Positions 1 to 6,868 of a DNA stretch of 64,000 nucleotides are shown in pieces. Position numbers and translations under genes: made by a program. The stretch lies in NCBI RefSeq assembly GCF_016862095.1, contig NZ_BOMH01000056.1, positions 35,049 to 99,048 on the forward strand, in the 5' to 3' direction. Each line of letters begins with the position of its first letter. Position 1 is the first letter of the stretch. The notes below the pieces were generated by a model. The model was given only the letters and a program-made list of their open reading frames with translations, was not told the DNA's origin and did not search any database. Source of the stretch: Actinoplanes cyaneus. GTDB taxonomy: Bacteria; Actinomycetota; Actinomycetes; Mycobacteriales; Micromonosporaceae.

Positions 1-510
1 AAGCAGCACCGCAAGATCGCCAAGGCGGTCGGCTTCGGCAAGGTCTACGGCGGCGGCGCCGCGACGATCACCCGCCAGACCGGCGCGGACCTGGAGAGCG
101 TCAAGTCAGCGCTCGCCGCCTACGACGCGACCTTCCCCGGCATCAAGCGGTACTCGCGCCGCCTGATGAACCGGGCCGAGTACGGCCGCAAAGAGGTCGT
201 CACGCCGAGCGGCCGGCATCTGCCGCTCGACCGCGACCGGCTGTACGCGGCCACGAACTACGTCGTTCAGAGCACGTCGCGTGACCTGCTGGCACAGGCC
301 ATCGTCGACCTCTTCGACGCCGGCCTCGGCGAGCACCTGCTGTTGCCGGTACACGACGAACTGATCGCTCAGGCCCCACGCGACGAGGCCGCGGAGGTGA
401 TCCGCGAGATCGGCCGCGTGATGGAGAGCAACTTCTACGGCGTCCGGATCGCAAGCGACCCCGAGGTGTACGGCCCCAGTTGGGGCCACGGATACGGAGC
501 ATCAGCATGA
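1..510 (+). CDS. Family A DNA polymerase, C-terminal fragment (cut by window edge)
   Basis: Frame 1 is open from the first base, so the start lies outside the window. The visible 169 residues are the end of the palm and fingers of a Pol I-type (family A) replicative polymerase. Residues 1-20 carry the O-helix/motif B signature (K-x3-K-x5-FG-x2-YGGG), and near residue 117 the motif C sequence LLPVHDELI supplies a catalytic Asp. Family A polymerases of this shape are typical of actinophages and some integrative elements; host PolA would not normally be followed by such small accessory genes. The stop overlaps the next start (ATGA at 507-510), so the two are translationally coupled. Family is certain; phage versus ICE origin is inference. 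Confidence 0.88.
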   Translation, partial: KQHRKIAKAVGFGKVYGGGAATITRQTGADLESVKSALAAYDATFPGIKRYSRRLMNRAEYGRKEVVTPSGRHLPLDRDRLYAATNYVVQSTSRDLLAQAIVDLFDAGLGEHLLLPVHDELIAQAPRDEAAEVIREIGRVMESNFYGVRIASDPEVYGPSWGHGYGASA

Positions 511-857
511 CCCACCACAAGATCGACATCGACCGCCTCGGGGCCGACCCGGACGAGCTGCGCCTGACTCAGCTCGTCGCTTGGGCGCGGGCCGAGGCCG
601 ACGCACTGGACATGGTCATCCCGGCGGCCGTCGAGGCCCAGTGGACAGCGGCACCCGTCGCCCGTCCGCGAGACGACACGACCGAGCGGGCGAAGAACCA
701 GCGGGCCGATCCGACGAGCGACGTGGCCCTGGACACGGCCCGGCAAGCGCTTCGACAACAGGTAGTAGAGTCCGAGACTTCGTTGCGTAAGACGATCATC
801 GCTCTACGCGGCGTCCGACTTGGACTGGAGCGCTCTTTGACCTCGTGGACCGAATAG
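507..857 (+). CDS. Small hypothetical protein coupled to the polymerase
   Basis: A 116-residue protein beginning MTHHKIDIDRLGADPDELR. I prefer ATG 507 over an upstream in-frame ATG at 480 because 507 forms the ATGA overlap with the polymerase stop. It is acidic at the N-terminus, with a helical segment (LVAWARAEADALDMVIPAAVE) and a basic helical C-terminus. No catalytic motif or membrane segment is visible and I do not recognise the family. It ends inside the start region of the next gene, as is usual in tightly packed phage or ICE modules. Its 3' part also contains a degenerate copy of the element-wide palindrome (784-803), so coding and regulatory sequence overlap here. Confidence 0.7.
   Translation: MTHHKIDIDRLGADPDELRLTQLVAWARAEADALDMVIPAAVEAQWTAAPVARPRDDTTERAKNQRADPTSDVALDTARQALRQQVVESETSLRKTIIALRGVRLGLERSLTSWTE
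784..803 (+). promoter_or_regulatory. Element operator, degenerate copy (TGCGTAAGACGATCATCGCT)
   Basis: Matches TGCG-N12-CGCA except for the last base. It lies inside the upstream gene, 41 bases before the start at 845, with TACGCG as a possible -10 at 805. Confidence 0.5.
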
Positions 858-1216
858 GCATCCTCCAGATGGACGACACGACGACGTCACCACCGCGCCT
901 CACCAAACAGGTGCGGGTGTATCTCGCCGCGCCGACCGCCCGGCACCGAGCACAGCACGAGTTCTCGTGCGCCTTCTATGCCGAGCTGGGCTTCCGCGGA
1001 TTCGACGTCGTCACTCCCGCCGGCACCCTCGGCTGGTCGAGCAAATCGACCGACGAGATGCTCGCCGCCCTGGACAAAGACCTGAACGCCCTGGCCAATT
1101 GCGACTGCCTGGTCGTCATGCCGGGCGGCGAGCGACTCGCCGAGGTGACCCTCGCCCGGTCGCTCGGAATACCGGTCTTCACGGCCGAGGAGCTCGTCTC
1201 CACCCTGCCCGACTGA
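845..1216 (+). CDS. DUF4406-like / nucleoside 2-deoxyribosyltransferase-fold protein
   Basis: A 123-residue protein (GTG start at 845; ATG 869 would give 115 residues). After a short leader the sequence has the pattern of the DUF4406/deoxyribosyltransferase fold: a first strand VRVYLAAPTA, a central region with the nucleotide-like loop VVTPAGTLGW, an acidic helix (MLAALDKDLNALANCDCL), then VVMPGGERLAEVTLARSLG, equivalent to the family's "DAI-x-x-LPGW-x3-GA-x2-E-x2-A" motif with the conserved Glu. Members occur widely in phages, where a role in nucleotide salvage or base modification is suspected but unproven. The start overlaps the preceding stop. Fold assignment is fairly good; substrate is unknown. 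Confidence 0.7.
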   Translation: MDRIGILQMDDTTTSPPRLTKQVRVYLAAPTARHRAQHEFSCAFYAELGFRGFDVVTPAGTLGWSSKSTDEMLAALDKDLNALANCDCLVVMPGGERLAEVTLARSLGIPVFTAEELVSTLPD

Positions 1217-1305
1217 CGCTCCCGCCGGGCCGGAGAACCCCGTCACCGAAGCTCGCGACCGCGGCCTCACGCGCTCGGCTCAACATCGCGCCCTCCCGCC
1301 CGAGT

Positions 1306-1325
1306 TGCGTGTGACGACCCTCGCA
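1306..1325 (+). promoter_or_regulatory. Element operator/promoter copy 1 (TGCGTGTGACGACCCTCGCA)
   Basis: Strict TGCG-N12-CGCA palindrome with a TGACG core, in the gap ahead of the sigma-like gene. TAAACG at 1327 is a possible -10. Confidence 0.75.
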
Positions 1326-1346
1326 CTAAACGTTCAGCGGTTTAGG

Positions 1347-1366
1347 TGCGTACACCGTTAGACGCA
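1347..1366 (+). promoter_or_regulatory. Element operator/promoter copy 2 (TGCGTACACCGTTAGACGCA)
   Basis: Second strict copy ahead of the sigma-like gene. TCATAG at 1369 is a possible -10, 16 bases after the TGCGTA hexamer. Two copies suggest tighter or autoregulatory control of that gene. Confidence 0.75.
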
Positions 1367-1458
1367 AGTCATAGTTGCTGCTCTCGCGCAACTCGAACGC
1401 CCGTGCGATCAGGGCCGGCGACGTCGGCCGGCCCCTTCACGCCCTCGGAGGCATCACT

Positions 1459-2211
1459 ATGTCCGCTTTTGACGCTATCTGGTCAGGTTCCGCCCGGCAC
1501 ATCGAGACCGCCGACGACGAGGTCGCCCTCATCGAGCGGGCGAAGGCCGGCGACGAGCCGGCGATCCTTCGGCTGGCCGAGTCGTACGTCTCGCACATGC
1601 GCAAGGCGATCACGCGCTACACCCGCGTCCTGCCGCTGGACGATGCCCGGCAGGCTGCCTTCGTCGGATTCCTGGAGGCGATCCGGGCCGTCGACCTGGC
1701 CAAGACCGACCGGCTCGTCTCCATCGTGCGGCCGTACCTGATCAACGCCCTCGACGCGGCGTCGAGCGAGGCCCGCGAGGGATTCAGCGTTCCGACGCGC
1801 ACCCTGGAGCGCTTCTACAACATCCTCGCCCAGGCGGACGGCGACCCGGCCGCCGCCGCGAAACTCGCCCCCCGGTACGAGATGCGCGAGAGCACCTTCT
1901 GGGACGTCTACGCCGCCGTGACGGCAAACGAGTCCCTGGAGAGCGCCCTCGACGCCCAGGGCGACGCAGCTCTTCACGCGGTCACCTCACCGGCCGAGAT
2001 CGTGGACGCCGAGGATCGCGTCCTGGTCGACCTGGCGTTCGCCGCGGTGAACGAACTCGAGCGCGAGGTCTGCCGGCTCTACTACGGATTCACCGAGTAC
2101 GACACCGTGCCGGACGCCGAGATCGGTCACCGGCTCGGCTTCTCCCGCCTCAAGGTGCAGCGCACACGTCAGCGCGCTTTGACCGATATGCGTATGACGA
2201 TCGCCGCATAA
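1459..2211 (+). CDS. Sigma-70-like factor of the mobile element
   Basis: A 250-residue protein. ATG 1459 is chosen because GGAG at 1447-1450 is well spaced. Residues about 18-90 (LIERAKAGDEPAILRLAE, then basic and aromatic segments) resemble sigma region 2. The C-terminal 55 residues are a clear region 4: ELEREVCRLYYGF, PDAEIGHRLGFSRLKVQ, then RTRQRALTDMR, a helix-turn-helix for -35 recognition. The middle is longer than a minimal ECF factor's. Phages and actinobacterial elements often carry such divergent sigmas to fire their own promoters. Two strict copies of the element palindrome precede the gene and a third overlaps its last codons, which makes it a natural candidate to read those promoters or to be governed by them (inference). 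Confidence 0.78.
   Translation: MSAFDAIWSGSARHIETADDEVALIERAKAGDEPAILRLAESYVSHMRKAITRYTRVLPLDDARQAAFVGFLEAIRAVDLAKTDRLVSIVRPYLINALDAASSEAREGFSVPTRTLERFYNILAQADGDPAAAAKLAPRYEMRESTFWDVYAAVTANESLESALDAQGDAALHAVTSPAEIVDAEDRVLVDLAFAAVNELEREVCRLYYGFTEYDTVPDAEIGHRLGFSRLKVQRTRQRALTDMRMTIAA
2189..2208 (+). promoter_or_regulatory. Element operator/promoter copy 3 (TGCGTATGACGATCGCCGCA)
   Basis: Strict copy overlapping the last codons of the sigma-like gene, directly before its stop, with TAAATC at 2209. It lies 84 bases before the start at 2293 and probably drives the methyltransferase unit. Confidence 0.72.
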
Positions 2212-2292
2212 ATCGGTGCACGGGGGTCGTGAACGGCACGGCCCTCGGTGGCGCATAGGCCCTCCGACCCGACCCACGAAAAGGACACCCCG

Positions 2293-2442
2293 ATGCCGCA
2301 CCCGATCGACCGCGACCTCGTCACGCACCGCGACTACGACCTCGTCGACTTCGACGAACGCGACCAGCGCGACACCCAGCGGATCGAGCACCTCCGCGAG
2401 GTCGTCTACGACCTGCCGGGCCGCCCCGGCGTCCGGCGGTGA
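2293..2442 (+). CDS. Small acidic hypothetical protein
   Basis: A 49-residue protein starting MPHPIDRDLVTHRDYDLVDF, preceded by AAGGA at 2280-2284. It is rich in Asp, Arg and His with no hydrophobic segment and no recognised domain. The following gene starts on the overlapping GTGA, so the pair is translationally coupled and sits between the sigma factor and the methyltransferase. Probably real given the ribosome binding site and coupling, but the function is unknown. Confidence 0.6.
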   Translation: MPHPIDRDLVTHRDYDLVDFDERDQRDTQRIEHLREVVYDLPGRPGVRR

Positions 2443-2633
2443 TCCGGCGCTTCCGGCGCCCGCCCGCAGACCTGCCCGGCTGGGAGTCCCCCGAGGGAAC
2501 CGCCGAGCTTCGCGCCCTGGTCGACGCCGTCCGCGCGGAGACCGCCATCTCGCATGGCTATGTGCCGCGCCACGCCTCCGAGCTGGTCGCCGACACGCCG
2601 CTCGATTACCTCCCCCGCCACCTGGCGCCCTGA
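2439..2633 (+). CDS. Small hypothetical protein ahead of the methyltransferase
   Basis: A 64-residue protein with a GTG start at 2439 overlapping the previous stop. The N-terminus is basic (MIRRFRRPPADLPGW), followed by an acidic helix (EGTAELRALVDAVRAETA). No family is recognised. It ends 37 bases before the methyltransferase start and probably shares its transcript. Short accessory proteins of this kind are common beside phage methyltransferases; no role can be assigned. Confidence 0.58.
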   Translation: MIRRFRRPPADLPGWESPEGTAELRALVDAVRAETAISHGYVPRHASELVADTPLDYLPRHLAP

Positions 2634-2670
2634 CCCACCCCACCCCATCAACCCGAAAGGGAGCTCAACT

Positions 2671-4215
2671 TTGCGTGCACTCGACCTCTTCGCCGGCTCC
2701 GGCGGCTGGGACCTCGCCGCCCACGATCTCGGCTGGGACGTGGACGGCGTCGAGATCATGAATGAGGCCAAGGCGACCCGCGCCGCCGCCGGCCTGAAGA
2801 CAATCGCCGACGACGTCCGGGACGTCGCCCCGCTGCCCGGCGAGTACGACGTGCTGATCGCCAGCCCGCCGTGCCAGACCTTCTCCACCGCGGGCAACGG
2901 CTCCGGACGGCGGGCCCTCGACGCGGTCCTCGCCGGCGTCGCCCGGTACGCCGCGGGCGAGCGGCCGACGTACCGCGAGCTGGCCGACACGACCGGCGAC
3001 GAACGCACCGCCCTGGTCCTGGAGCCGCTCCGCATCGCCCTCGCGATGATGCCGACCTACATCGCCTGGGAGCAGGTCCCGCCGGTCCTGCCGGTCTGGG
3101 AGGCGTGCGCCGAGGTGCTGCGCGCCGCCGGCTACTCCGTCGCGACCGGCAACCTCAACGCCGAGCAGTACGGCGTACCGCAGACCCGCAAGCGCGCCTT
3201 TCTGATCGCCCGCCGCGACGGTGAGACCGCGGCACTGCCGGCCCCGACACACTCGCGCTACTACCCCCGCGACCCGCAGCGGCTCGACGAGGGCGTACTC
3301 CCCTGGATCTCCATGGCCGAAGCGCTCGGCTGGGGAATGACCGCCCGGCCGTCCATGACCGTCCCGGGAACCTCGGAAACCGGCGGTCCCAAGGGATTCG
3401 GAGGTGGCGCAGGCGCCCGCCGCCGACTCGCCACCGAACGCGCCGAGGGACGCTGGATCGAGCCCGGCGACAACCCACCCGCCAGCACCGACAGCGCCCC
3501 CTACGTGGGCCTGCCACGCCGCGCCGACGGCATCGGCGAAACGGTCACCCTTGATGGCACCGACTACCGGGCACGCGATCTACGGTCGGCCGGCGAGCCC
3601 GCCCACACCGTCACGTCGAAATCCGCGTCGTGGTCGCACATCGACGCCATCCCTGCCGAGGCGATCAAGGCGATGGGCGCCGGAATGATCGAACGCCACG
3701 GTGAGCGGCCGGGCCGGCCGGTCGACGCGCCGGCCTTCACGGTGACCGGCCAGGGCGGCGGCTCGCACCCCGGCGGCTTCCGCTGGGCGCTGCGCAACGG
3801 CACGCAGGCCAACGCCGCGGAACGCCGCGATGACCAGCCCTCCGGAACCCTGTTCTTCGGCGAGCGGGTCAACACCGTCGGCTGGTGCCTGCAGACGACC
3901 AACGACCGGCCGTGTGTTGCCCGCCGGCCGATCGAGGGACCGGGCGCGACCATCTGTGGCCACCGTGACCCCCGATGGGTGCGCCAGGTCCCCGCGATCC
4001 CGACGCCCGAGACGGTCGCGCGGTACGGCAACCGGGCCGCGACGTTCCTGCGCTCGGACTTCGTCCGGCTGGTCACCGAGGACGAAGCAGCCGTGATCCA
4101 GACCTACCCGGTCGGCTACCCCTGGCAGGGCTCCAAGGCGAAACGTTTCCTGCAGATCGGCAACTCCGTCCCGCCTTTGCTGGCACGCGCCGTCCTCAGT
4201 GCGTGCGTTGCTTGA
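2671..4215 (+). CDS. C5-cytosine DNA methyltransferase, long phage-type form
   Basis: A 514-residue protein using TTG 2671, which places DLFAGSGGWDL at residue 5, with AAAGGGAG upstream. It transfers a methyl group from S-adenosylmethionine to C5 of cytosine in DNA. Motif I is at residues 5-15, motif IV (ASPPCQTFS, catalytic Cys68) at 64-72, motif VIII-like QTRKR at 171-175, and motif X (QIGNSVPPLLARA) near the C-terminus. Motif VI, normally ENV, reads EQV at 134-136. The 300 residues between VIII and X form an unusually long target-recognition region with repeated PSMTV / PAHTVTSKS / PAFTVTGQG / PSGTLFF units. No cognate restriction enzyme is visible, so it is probably an orphan protecting or marking the element's DNA. 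Confidence 0.92.
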   Translation: MRALDLFAGSGGWDLAAHDLGWDVDGVEIMNEAKATRAAAGLKTIADDVRDVAPLPGEYDVLIASPPCQTFSTAGNGSGRRALDAVLAGVARYAAGERPTYRELADTTGDERTALVLEPLRIALAMMPTYIAWEQVPPVLPVWEACAEVLRAAGYSVATGNLNAEQYGVPQTRKRAFLIARRDGETAALPAPTHSRYYPRDPQRLDEGVLPWISMAEALGWGMTARPSMTVPGTSETGGPKGFGGGAGARRRLATERAEGRWIEPGDNPPASTDSAPYVGLPRRADGIGETVTLDGTDYRARDLRSAGEPAHTVTSKSASWSHIDAIPAEAIKAMGAGMIERHGERPGRPVDAPAFTVTGQGGGSHPGGFRWALRNGTQANAAERRDDQPSGTLFFGERVNTVGWCLQTTNDRPCVARRPIEGPGATICGHRDPRWVRQVPAIPTPETVARYGNRAATFLRSDFVRLVTEDEAAVIQTYPVGYPWQGSKAKRFLQIGNSVPPLLARAVLSACVA

Positions 4216-4235
4216 TGCGTGTGACGTCAGTCGCA
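4216..4235 (+). promoter_or_regulatory. Element operator/promoter copy 4 (TGCGTGTGACGTCAGTCGCA)
   Basis: Strict copy with a fully palindromic TGACGTCA centre, starting at the base after the methyltransferase stop. TATCAT at 4238-4243 is a good -10, 16 bases after TGCGTG; the next gene starts at 4275. Confidence 0.82.
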
Positions 4236-4274
4236 TGTATCATCGGACGTGACGACCCTTACTCAGGAGGCAAA

Positions 4275-4472
4275 ATGACTCACCCGGACACCGCGACGGA
4301 TCGCCTGAGCATCACCACGGAACCGGACGACGCAGACCCCGCCACCACGGTTCACGTGGTGATTGACCGCGATGCCGAGTTCGGCTCGGCCTTCGCCTTC
4401 GCGACTCACGATGAGGCCCTCGCCGGCCTTCGCCGCATCGAGCAAGGCGAACACCCGCTCACCTGCCACTGA
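4275..4472 (+). CDS. Small acidic hypothetical protein
   Basis: A 65-residue protein starting MTHPDTATDRLSITTEPDD, with a textbook AGGAGG at 4265-4270 four bases before ATG. The composition is acidic with a central hydrophobic strand (TTVHVVIDRDAEF) and a helix ending HPLTCH. No known domain. It has its own promoter/operator (copy 4, -10 TATCAT). The strong ribosome binding site and dedicated promoter argue it is highly expressed when the element is induced; the function is unknown. Confidence 0.68.
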   Translation: MTHPDTATDRLSITTEPDDADPATTVHVVIDRDAEFGSAFAFATHDEALAGLRRIEQGEHPLTCH

Positions 4473-4480
4473 GGAATTCT

Positions 4481-4500
4481 TGCGTAAAGCGTCATTCGTG
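4481..4500 (+). promoter_or_regulatory. Element operator, degenerate copy (TGCGTAAAGCGTCATTCGTG)
   Basis: Upstream partner of copy 5; the right half-site is CGTG instead of CGCA. The two sites are three bases apart, which could allow cooperative binding. Confidence 0.5.
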
Positions 4501-4503
4501 AGC

Positions 4504-4523
4504 TGCGTATGACGCTTTACGCA
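4504..4523 (+). promoter_or_regulatory. Element operator/promoter copy 5 (TGCGTATGACGCTTTACGCA)
   Basis: Strict copy with TAAGCT at 4526-4531 as -10. The next start, ATG 4539, is only seven bases after that hexamer, so the transcript is probably leaderless. Confidence 0.8.
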
Positions 4524-4538
4524 TGTAAGCTTTTACGC

Positions 4539-4817
4539 ATGACGAACGAATACACCGACCGGACCTGCATCGAGACCATCGACGAGAAGCGCTACCTCAT
4601 CGACCTGTGCGAGGACACCCGCGAGATCGTCTTCCGCCACGACGACGAGACCGAGACCGAGATCCGCCGGTACTCCTTCGAGACGTTCGCCGACGTCGCG
4701 AGCGGCCTCCTGATCGACATCGACCGGGAGATCGTGATCCCGGCCGGACTGGTCGCCATGCTCAAGCAGTGGGCCAACCTCGACCCGATCGGCCTCCGCC
4801 TCCGCGAACAGGGCTGA
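4539..4817 (+). CDS. Acidic hypothetical protein, probably leaderless
   Basis: A 92-residue protein, MTNEYTDRTCIETIDEKRY onward, rich in Asp and Glu with beta-strand-like segments (YLIDLCEDTREIVFRHDD, LLIDIDREIVIPAGLVAML). I place the start at ATG 4539 rather than at 4509, because 4509 would lie inside the operator and upstream of the likely -10. No Shine-Dalgarno sequence precedes it, consistent with a leaderless mRNA. Family not recognised; the small acidic form recalls phage inhibitor or DNA-mimic proteins, but nothing in the sequence proves that. Confidence 0.65.
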   Translation: MTNEYTDRTCIETIDEKRYLIDLCEDTREIVFRHDDETETEIRRYSFETFADVASGLLIDIDREIVIPAGLVAMLKQWANLDPIGLRLREQG

Positions 4818-4829
4818 CGCGCCACATGC

Positions 4830-4868
4830 CGTGTGACGTCTTATGCGAGATGCGTAAGACGTCACACG
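4830..4868. promoter_or_regulatory. Perfect 14-bp inverted repeat embracing operator copy 6
   Basis: CGTGTGACGTCTTA (4830-4843) pairs perfectly with TAAGACGTCACACG (4855-4868) around an 11-base loop. The right arm overlaps the strict operator at 4851-4870. It may be an extended double operator or a transcript hairpin ending the upstream gene; no T-run follows. Confidence 0.65.
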
Positions 4869-4870
4869 CA
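4851..4870 (+). promoter_or_regulatory. Element operator/promoter copy 6 (TGCGTAAGACGTCACACGCA)
   Basis: Strict copy, 29 bases before ATG 4900. Its left half-site lies in the loop of the larger inverted repeat, so two overlapping binding registers exist. Confidence 0.78.
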
Positions 4871-4899
4871 AGTGCGACCGACCGTATCTCGACGAGGAA

Positions 4900-5094
4900 A
4901 TGATGACGATCTCCCACATCACCACCGCCCCGCCACACACCGACTACCCCCATCCCGCCGGATACCTTCCCGACTGCTCGTCCCAATGCCACTGCGCACC
5001 GGGCAAGGCCGAATGCGTCTTCGGCGGCGCCCACGAGCCCGACCGCGTTCTGTGCGTCGCTGGACTGTGTGAGCACGGATGCGAGGGCCTGTGA
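4900..5094 (+). CDS. Small cysteine-rich protein
   Basis: A 64-residue protein (ATG 4900, or ATG 4903 which is better spaced from GAGG at 4894). Residues 27-61 contain seven Cys and several His (DCSSQCHCAP, AECVFGGAH, VLCVAGLCEHGCEGL), a spacing compatible with a small zinc ribbon or a disulfide-rich fold. No family recognised. The stop overlaps the GTG start of the DUF2637 gene (GTGA at 5091-5094), so the two are made together. A metal-binding DNA-contacting role is possible but unproven. Confidence 0.66.
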   Translation: MMTISHITTAPPHTDYPHPAGYLPDCSSQCHCAPGKAECVFGGAHEPDRVLCVAGLCEHGCEGL

Positions 5095-5870
5095 AACTGC
5101 CGTCCCGCCCCGCGCGAGGTCGCGGTGCCGCCTACGTGGGCACCATGCTCGGCGCGGTCGTCTCGATCGCCGCGAACATCGCGCACACCTTCATCCCGCC
5201 CGAGGGTGCCCCGGCCGACTGGACGCCAAAGGTCGGGGCGGTGCTGATCTCGATCTTCTGGCCCGTCGCGCTGGCCGTCGTGGTCGAGGTCTTCGCCCGC
5301 GTGCCATGGCCCCGAACCTGGTGGGCCTGGCTCGTCCGTGTCGTCGGTCTGGCCCCGGTCGCCGCCGTCGCCGCAGTCGTCTCGTACCGGCACCTCTCCG
5401 GCCTGCTCAGCTACTACGGAGAAGACCCGATCGCGGTACGGTTCGGCCCGATCGCCGTTGACGGCCTAATGCTGATCTCGACCGTGGCGATCATCGTCAC
5501 CGGCCACGCCACGACCATCACAGAACACGCCATCGCGACCGTTCTGTCACCACCTGCCGTTCCAACTTGGCGCCCGCCACTCGTCCCGCCCGGTGCCCGG
5601 CTGTTGCCGCTCGTTTCGGCTTCGCCAGTACCAAGCACCGCGGACGACGTCCTACTTACCGACCCTGATGGCGATACCCGGGAAGACGGCGAGCTGCTCA
5701 TCCTTCCCTCGACGAACCGCCGTCGGCCCGCCGCAGAGACACGCCGACAGTTCGAGCTACTGAAGAAGGCAGAGCCCCGGATCTCGCAGGAAGCCGCCGC
5801 CAAACGGCTCGGCATGTCGCGATGGGCACTACGCGACGCGCTCGCCGCGACCGCCAAGAAAACCGCATGA
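5091..5870 (+). CDS. DUF2637 membrane protein with C-terminal helix-turn-helix
   Basis: A 259-residue protein. GTG 5091 is preferred over ATG 5079 because it overlaps the previous stop and has GAGGG at a suitable distance. Four membrane segments occupy roughly residues 13-140 (AYVGTMLGAVVSIAANIAHT, LISIFWPVALAVVVEVFA, LVRVVGLAPVAAVAAVVSY, IAVDGLMLISTVAIIV), the DUF2637 pattern seen in actinobacterial plasmids, ICEs and phages. After a Pro-rich linker the last 35 residues form a helix-turn-helix (ISQEAAAKRLGMSRWALRDAL). The family is often found near spread/transfer genes, which tilts the element toward ICE or plasmid ancestry. A strong terminator follows immediately. Confidence 0.85.
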   Translation: MKLPSRPARGRGAAYVGTMLGAVVSIAANIAHTFIPPEGAPADWTPKVGAVLISIFWPVALAVVVEVFARVPWPRTWWAWLVRVVGLAPVAAVAAVVSYRHLSGLLSYYGEDPIAVRFGPIAVDGLMLISTVAIIVTGHATTITEHAIATVLSPPAVPTWRPPLVPPGARLLPLVSASPVPSTADDVLLTDPDGDTREDGELLILPSTNRRRPAAETRRQFELLKKAEPRISQEAAAKRLGMSRWALRDALAATAKKTA

Positions 5871-5871
5871 C

Positions 5872-5923
5872 GAAGGCCCGGACCGGTAGCGCCGCAAGGT
5901 GCACCTCGGCCGGGCCTTCTTTA
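5872..5923 (+). terminator. Terminator closing the left half of the element
   Basis: GAAGGCCCGG (5872-5881) pairs with CCGGGCCTTC (5910-5919), followed by TTTA. It separates the rightward element genes from the leftward cargo genes. Confidence 0.75.
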
Positions 5924-5982
5924 CGACCGCGCTCACGGCCGCACCTCAGCCCGCGCTGACGGACGCTCAGCGGCGGTCTCTC

Positions 5983-6354
5983 TTACCTCACTGCCTCCGG
6001 CAGCACCCCGTGCGCCTGAAGCAGGCGGATCATGTGGGCAAACGTGGCCTCATCGGCATCGTCGGGAAGGAAGAGAATCATGTCCACCCGGCCCCACGCG
6101 AGCACCTGCCATTTCCCGTCGAGGGGGTAATCGCCATGCGGCCCCTCGTTGATAGCCACGCATCGGCCATCAACTGATGAGATGGACACGTTGACGTCCC
6201 CGCTGCCCGTCGTTTCCGGGCTGTCAGCCTCGGCCTCGTAATCGGGAACCAGCTCAGCCAGCAGCCGGGCAAACCGGTCCGGGGTGCTGCCCGCCTCAAA
6301 CGGGTACGCCGCAGAGGCGATCACCTTCGCCAACGTCAGCTTCTCGCTAGTCAT
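5983..6354 (-). CDS. Hypothetical protein of the cargo block
   Basis: A 123-residue protein, MTSEKLTLAKVIASAAYPFE, with alternating strands (DVNVSISSVDGRCVAINEG, WQVLAWGRVDMILFLP) and a C-terminal helix. No signal peptide or membrane segment. The fold looks like a small alpha/beta immunity-type or DUF protein, but I cannot name the family. It lies three bases after the next gene upstream on the same strand, so the two form an operon. It marks the left edge of the motif-free cargo region. Confidence 0.66.
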   Translation of the reverse strand: MTSEKLTLAKVIASAAYPFEAGSTPDRFARLLAELVPDYEAEADSPETTGSGDVNVSISSVDGRCVAINEGPHGDYPLDGKWQVLAWGRVDMILFLPDDADEATFAHMIRLLQAHGVLPEAVR

Positions 6355-6357
6355 CGA

Positions 6358-6738
6358 TCAGCCCTCCCCATTCCCAGCGCGCACCCAAAGTCGGCGCCCC
6401 TCCTGGCGTGCCTGCTCCAACCGATCCATCAGGTCTTGGATCGCCGCTGGAAGTTCGTCGGCCGTTGCTGCGTACGCCTCCGGCTCGAAGTCCTGGCGCC
6501 TGCGACGCCGGGCGTAGTAGCCGGCCGGGCTCTCCCAGCCCTTCACGCCGTTCCACTCGGCTCGCCAGCTCACCCGCCACTCCGGATGCTGCCGTTCCAG
6601 CGCGGCGATCTCGTCCAGGCGTTCCGGCGGCCACCCCTCCCGTTGGGCTTGGCTGCGGCGGTTATGCCAGATCAGCGCGTCGCCTTGCAGCGCAGGCGCG
6701 TCGACGGCGGATCGGTCGGCTGATCTTGGATCAGTCAT
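6358..6738 (-). CDS. Hypothetical Arg/Glu-rich protein
   Basis: A 126-residue soluble protein, MTDPRSADRSAVDAPALQG. The middle is Trp-rich and basic (REGWPPERLDEIAALERQH, PEWRVSWRAEWNGVKGWES, YYARRRRRQDF) and the C-terminus is a charged helix (AIQDLMDRLEQARQEGRRLWV). Family not recognised. It precedes the gene ending at 5983 by three bases and follows the phosphotransferase-like gene after 130 bases, so it may be in either that transcript or its own. Confidence 0.62.
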   Translation of the reverse strand: MTDPRSADRSAVDAPALQGDALIWHNRRSQAQREGWPPERLDEIAALERQHPEWRVSWRAEWNGVKGWESPAGYYARRRRRQDFEPEAYAATADELPAAIQDLMDRLEQARQEGRRLWVRAGNGEG

Positions 6739-6868
6739 CTTGCGTCGTTGCCGTTGCTGTTCGTGAAGCCACCGTCAGGAATCTCCGGTCGTGATACACG
6801 GAAAGTTGAGACCCGGCTCGGCAGGCGCCACGGGGGAAGAGCCCGCCGAACCGGGAGTATTGGAGTGA

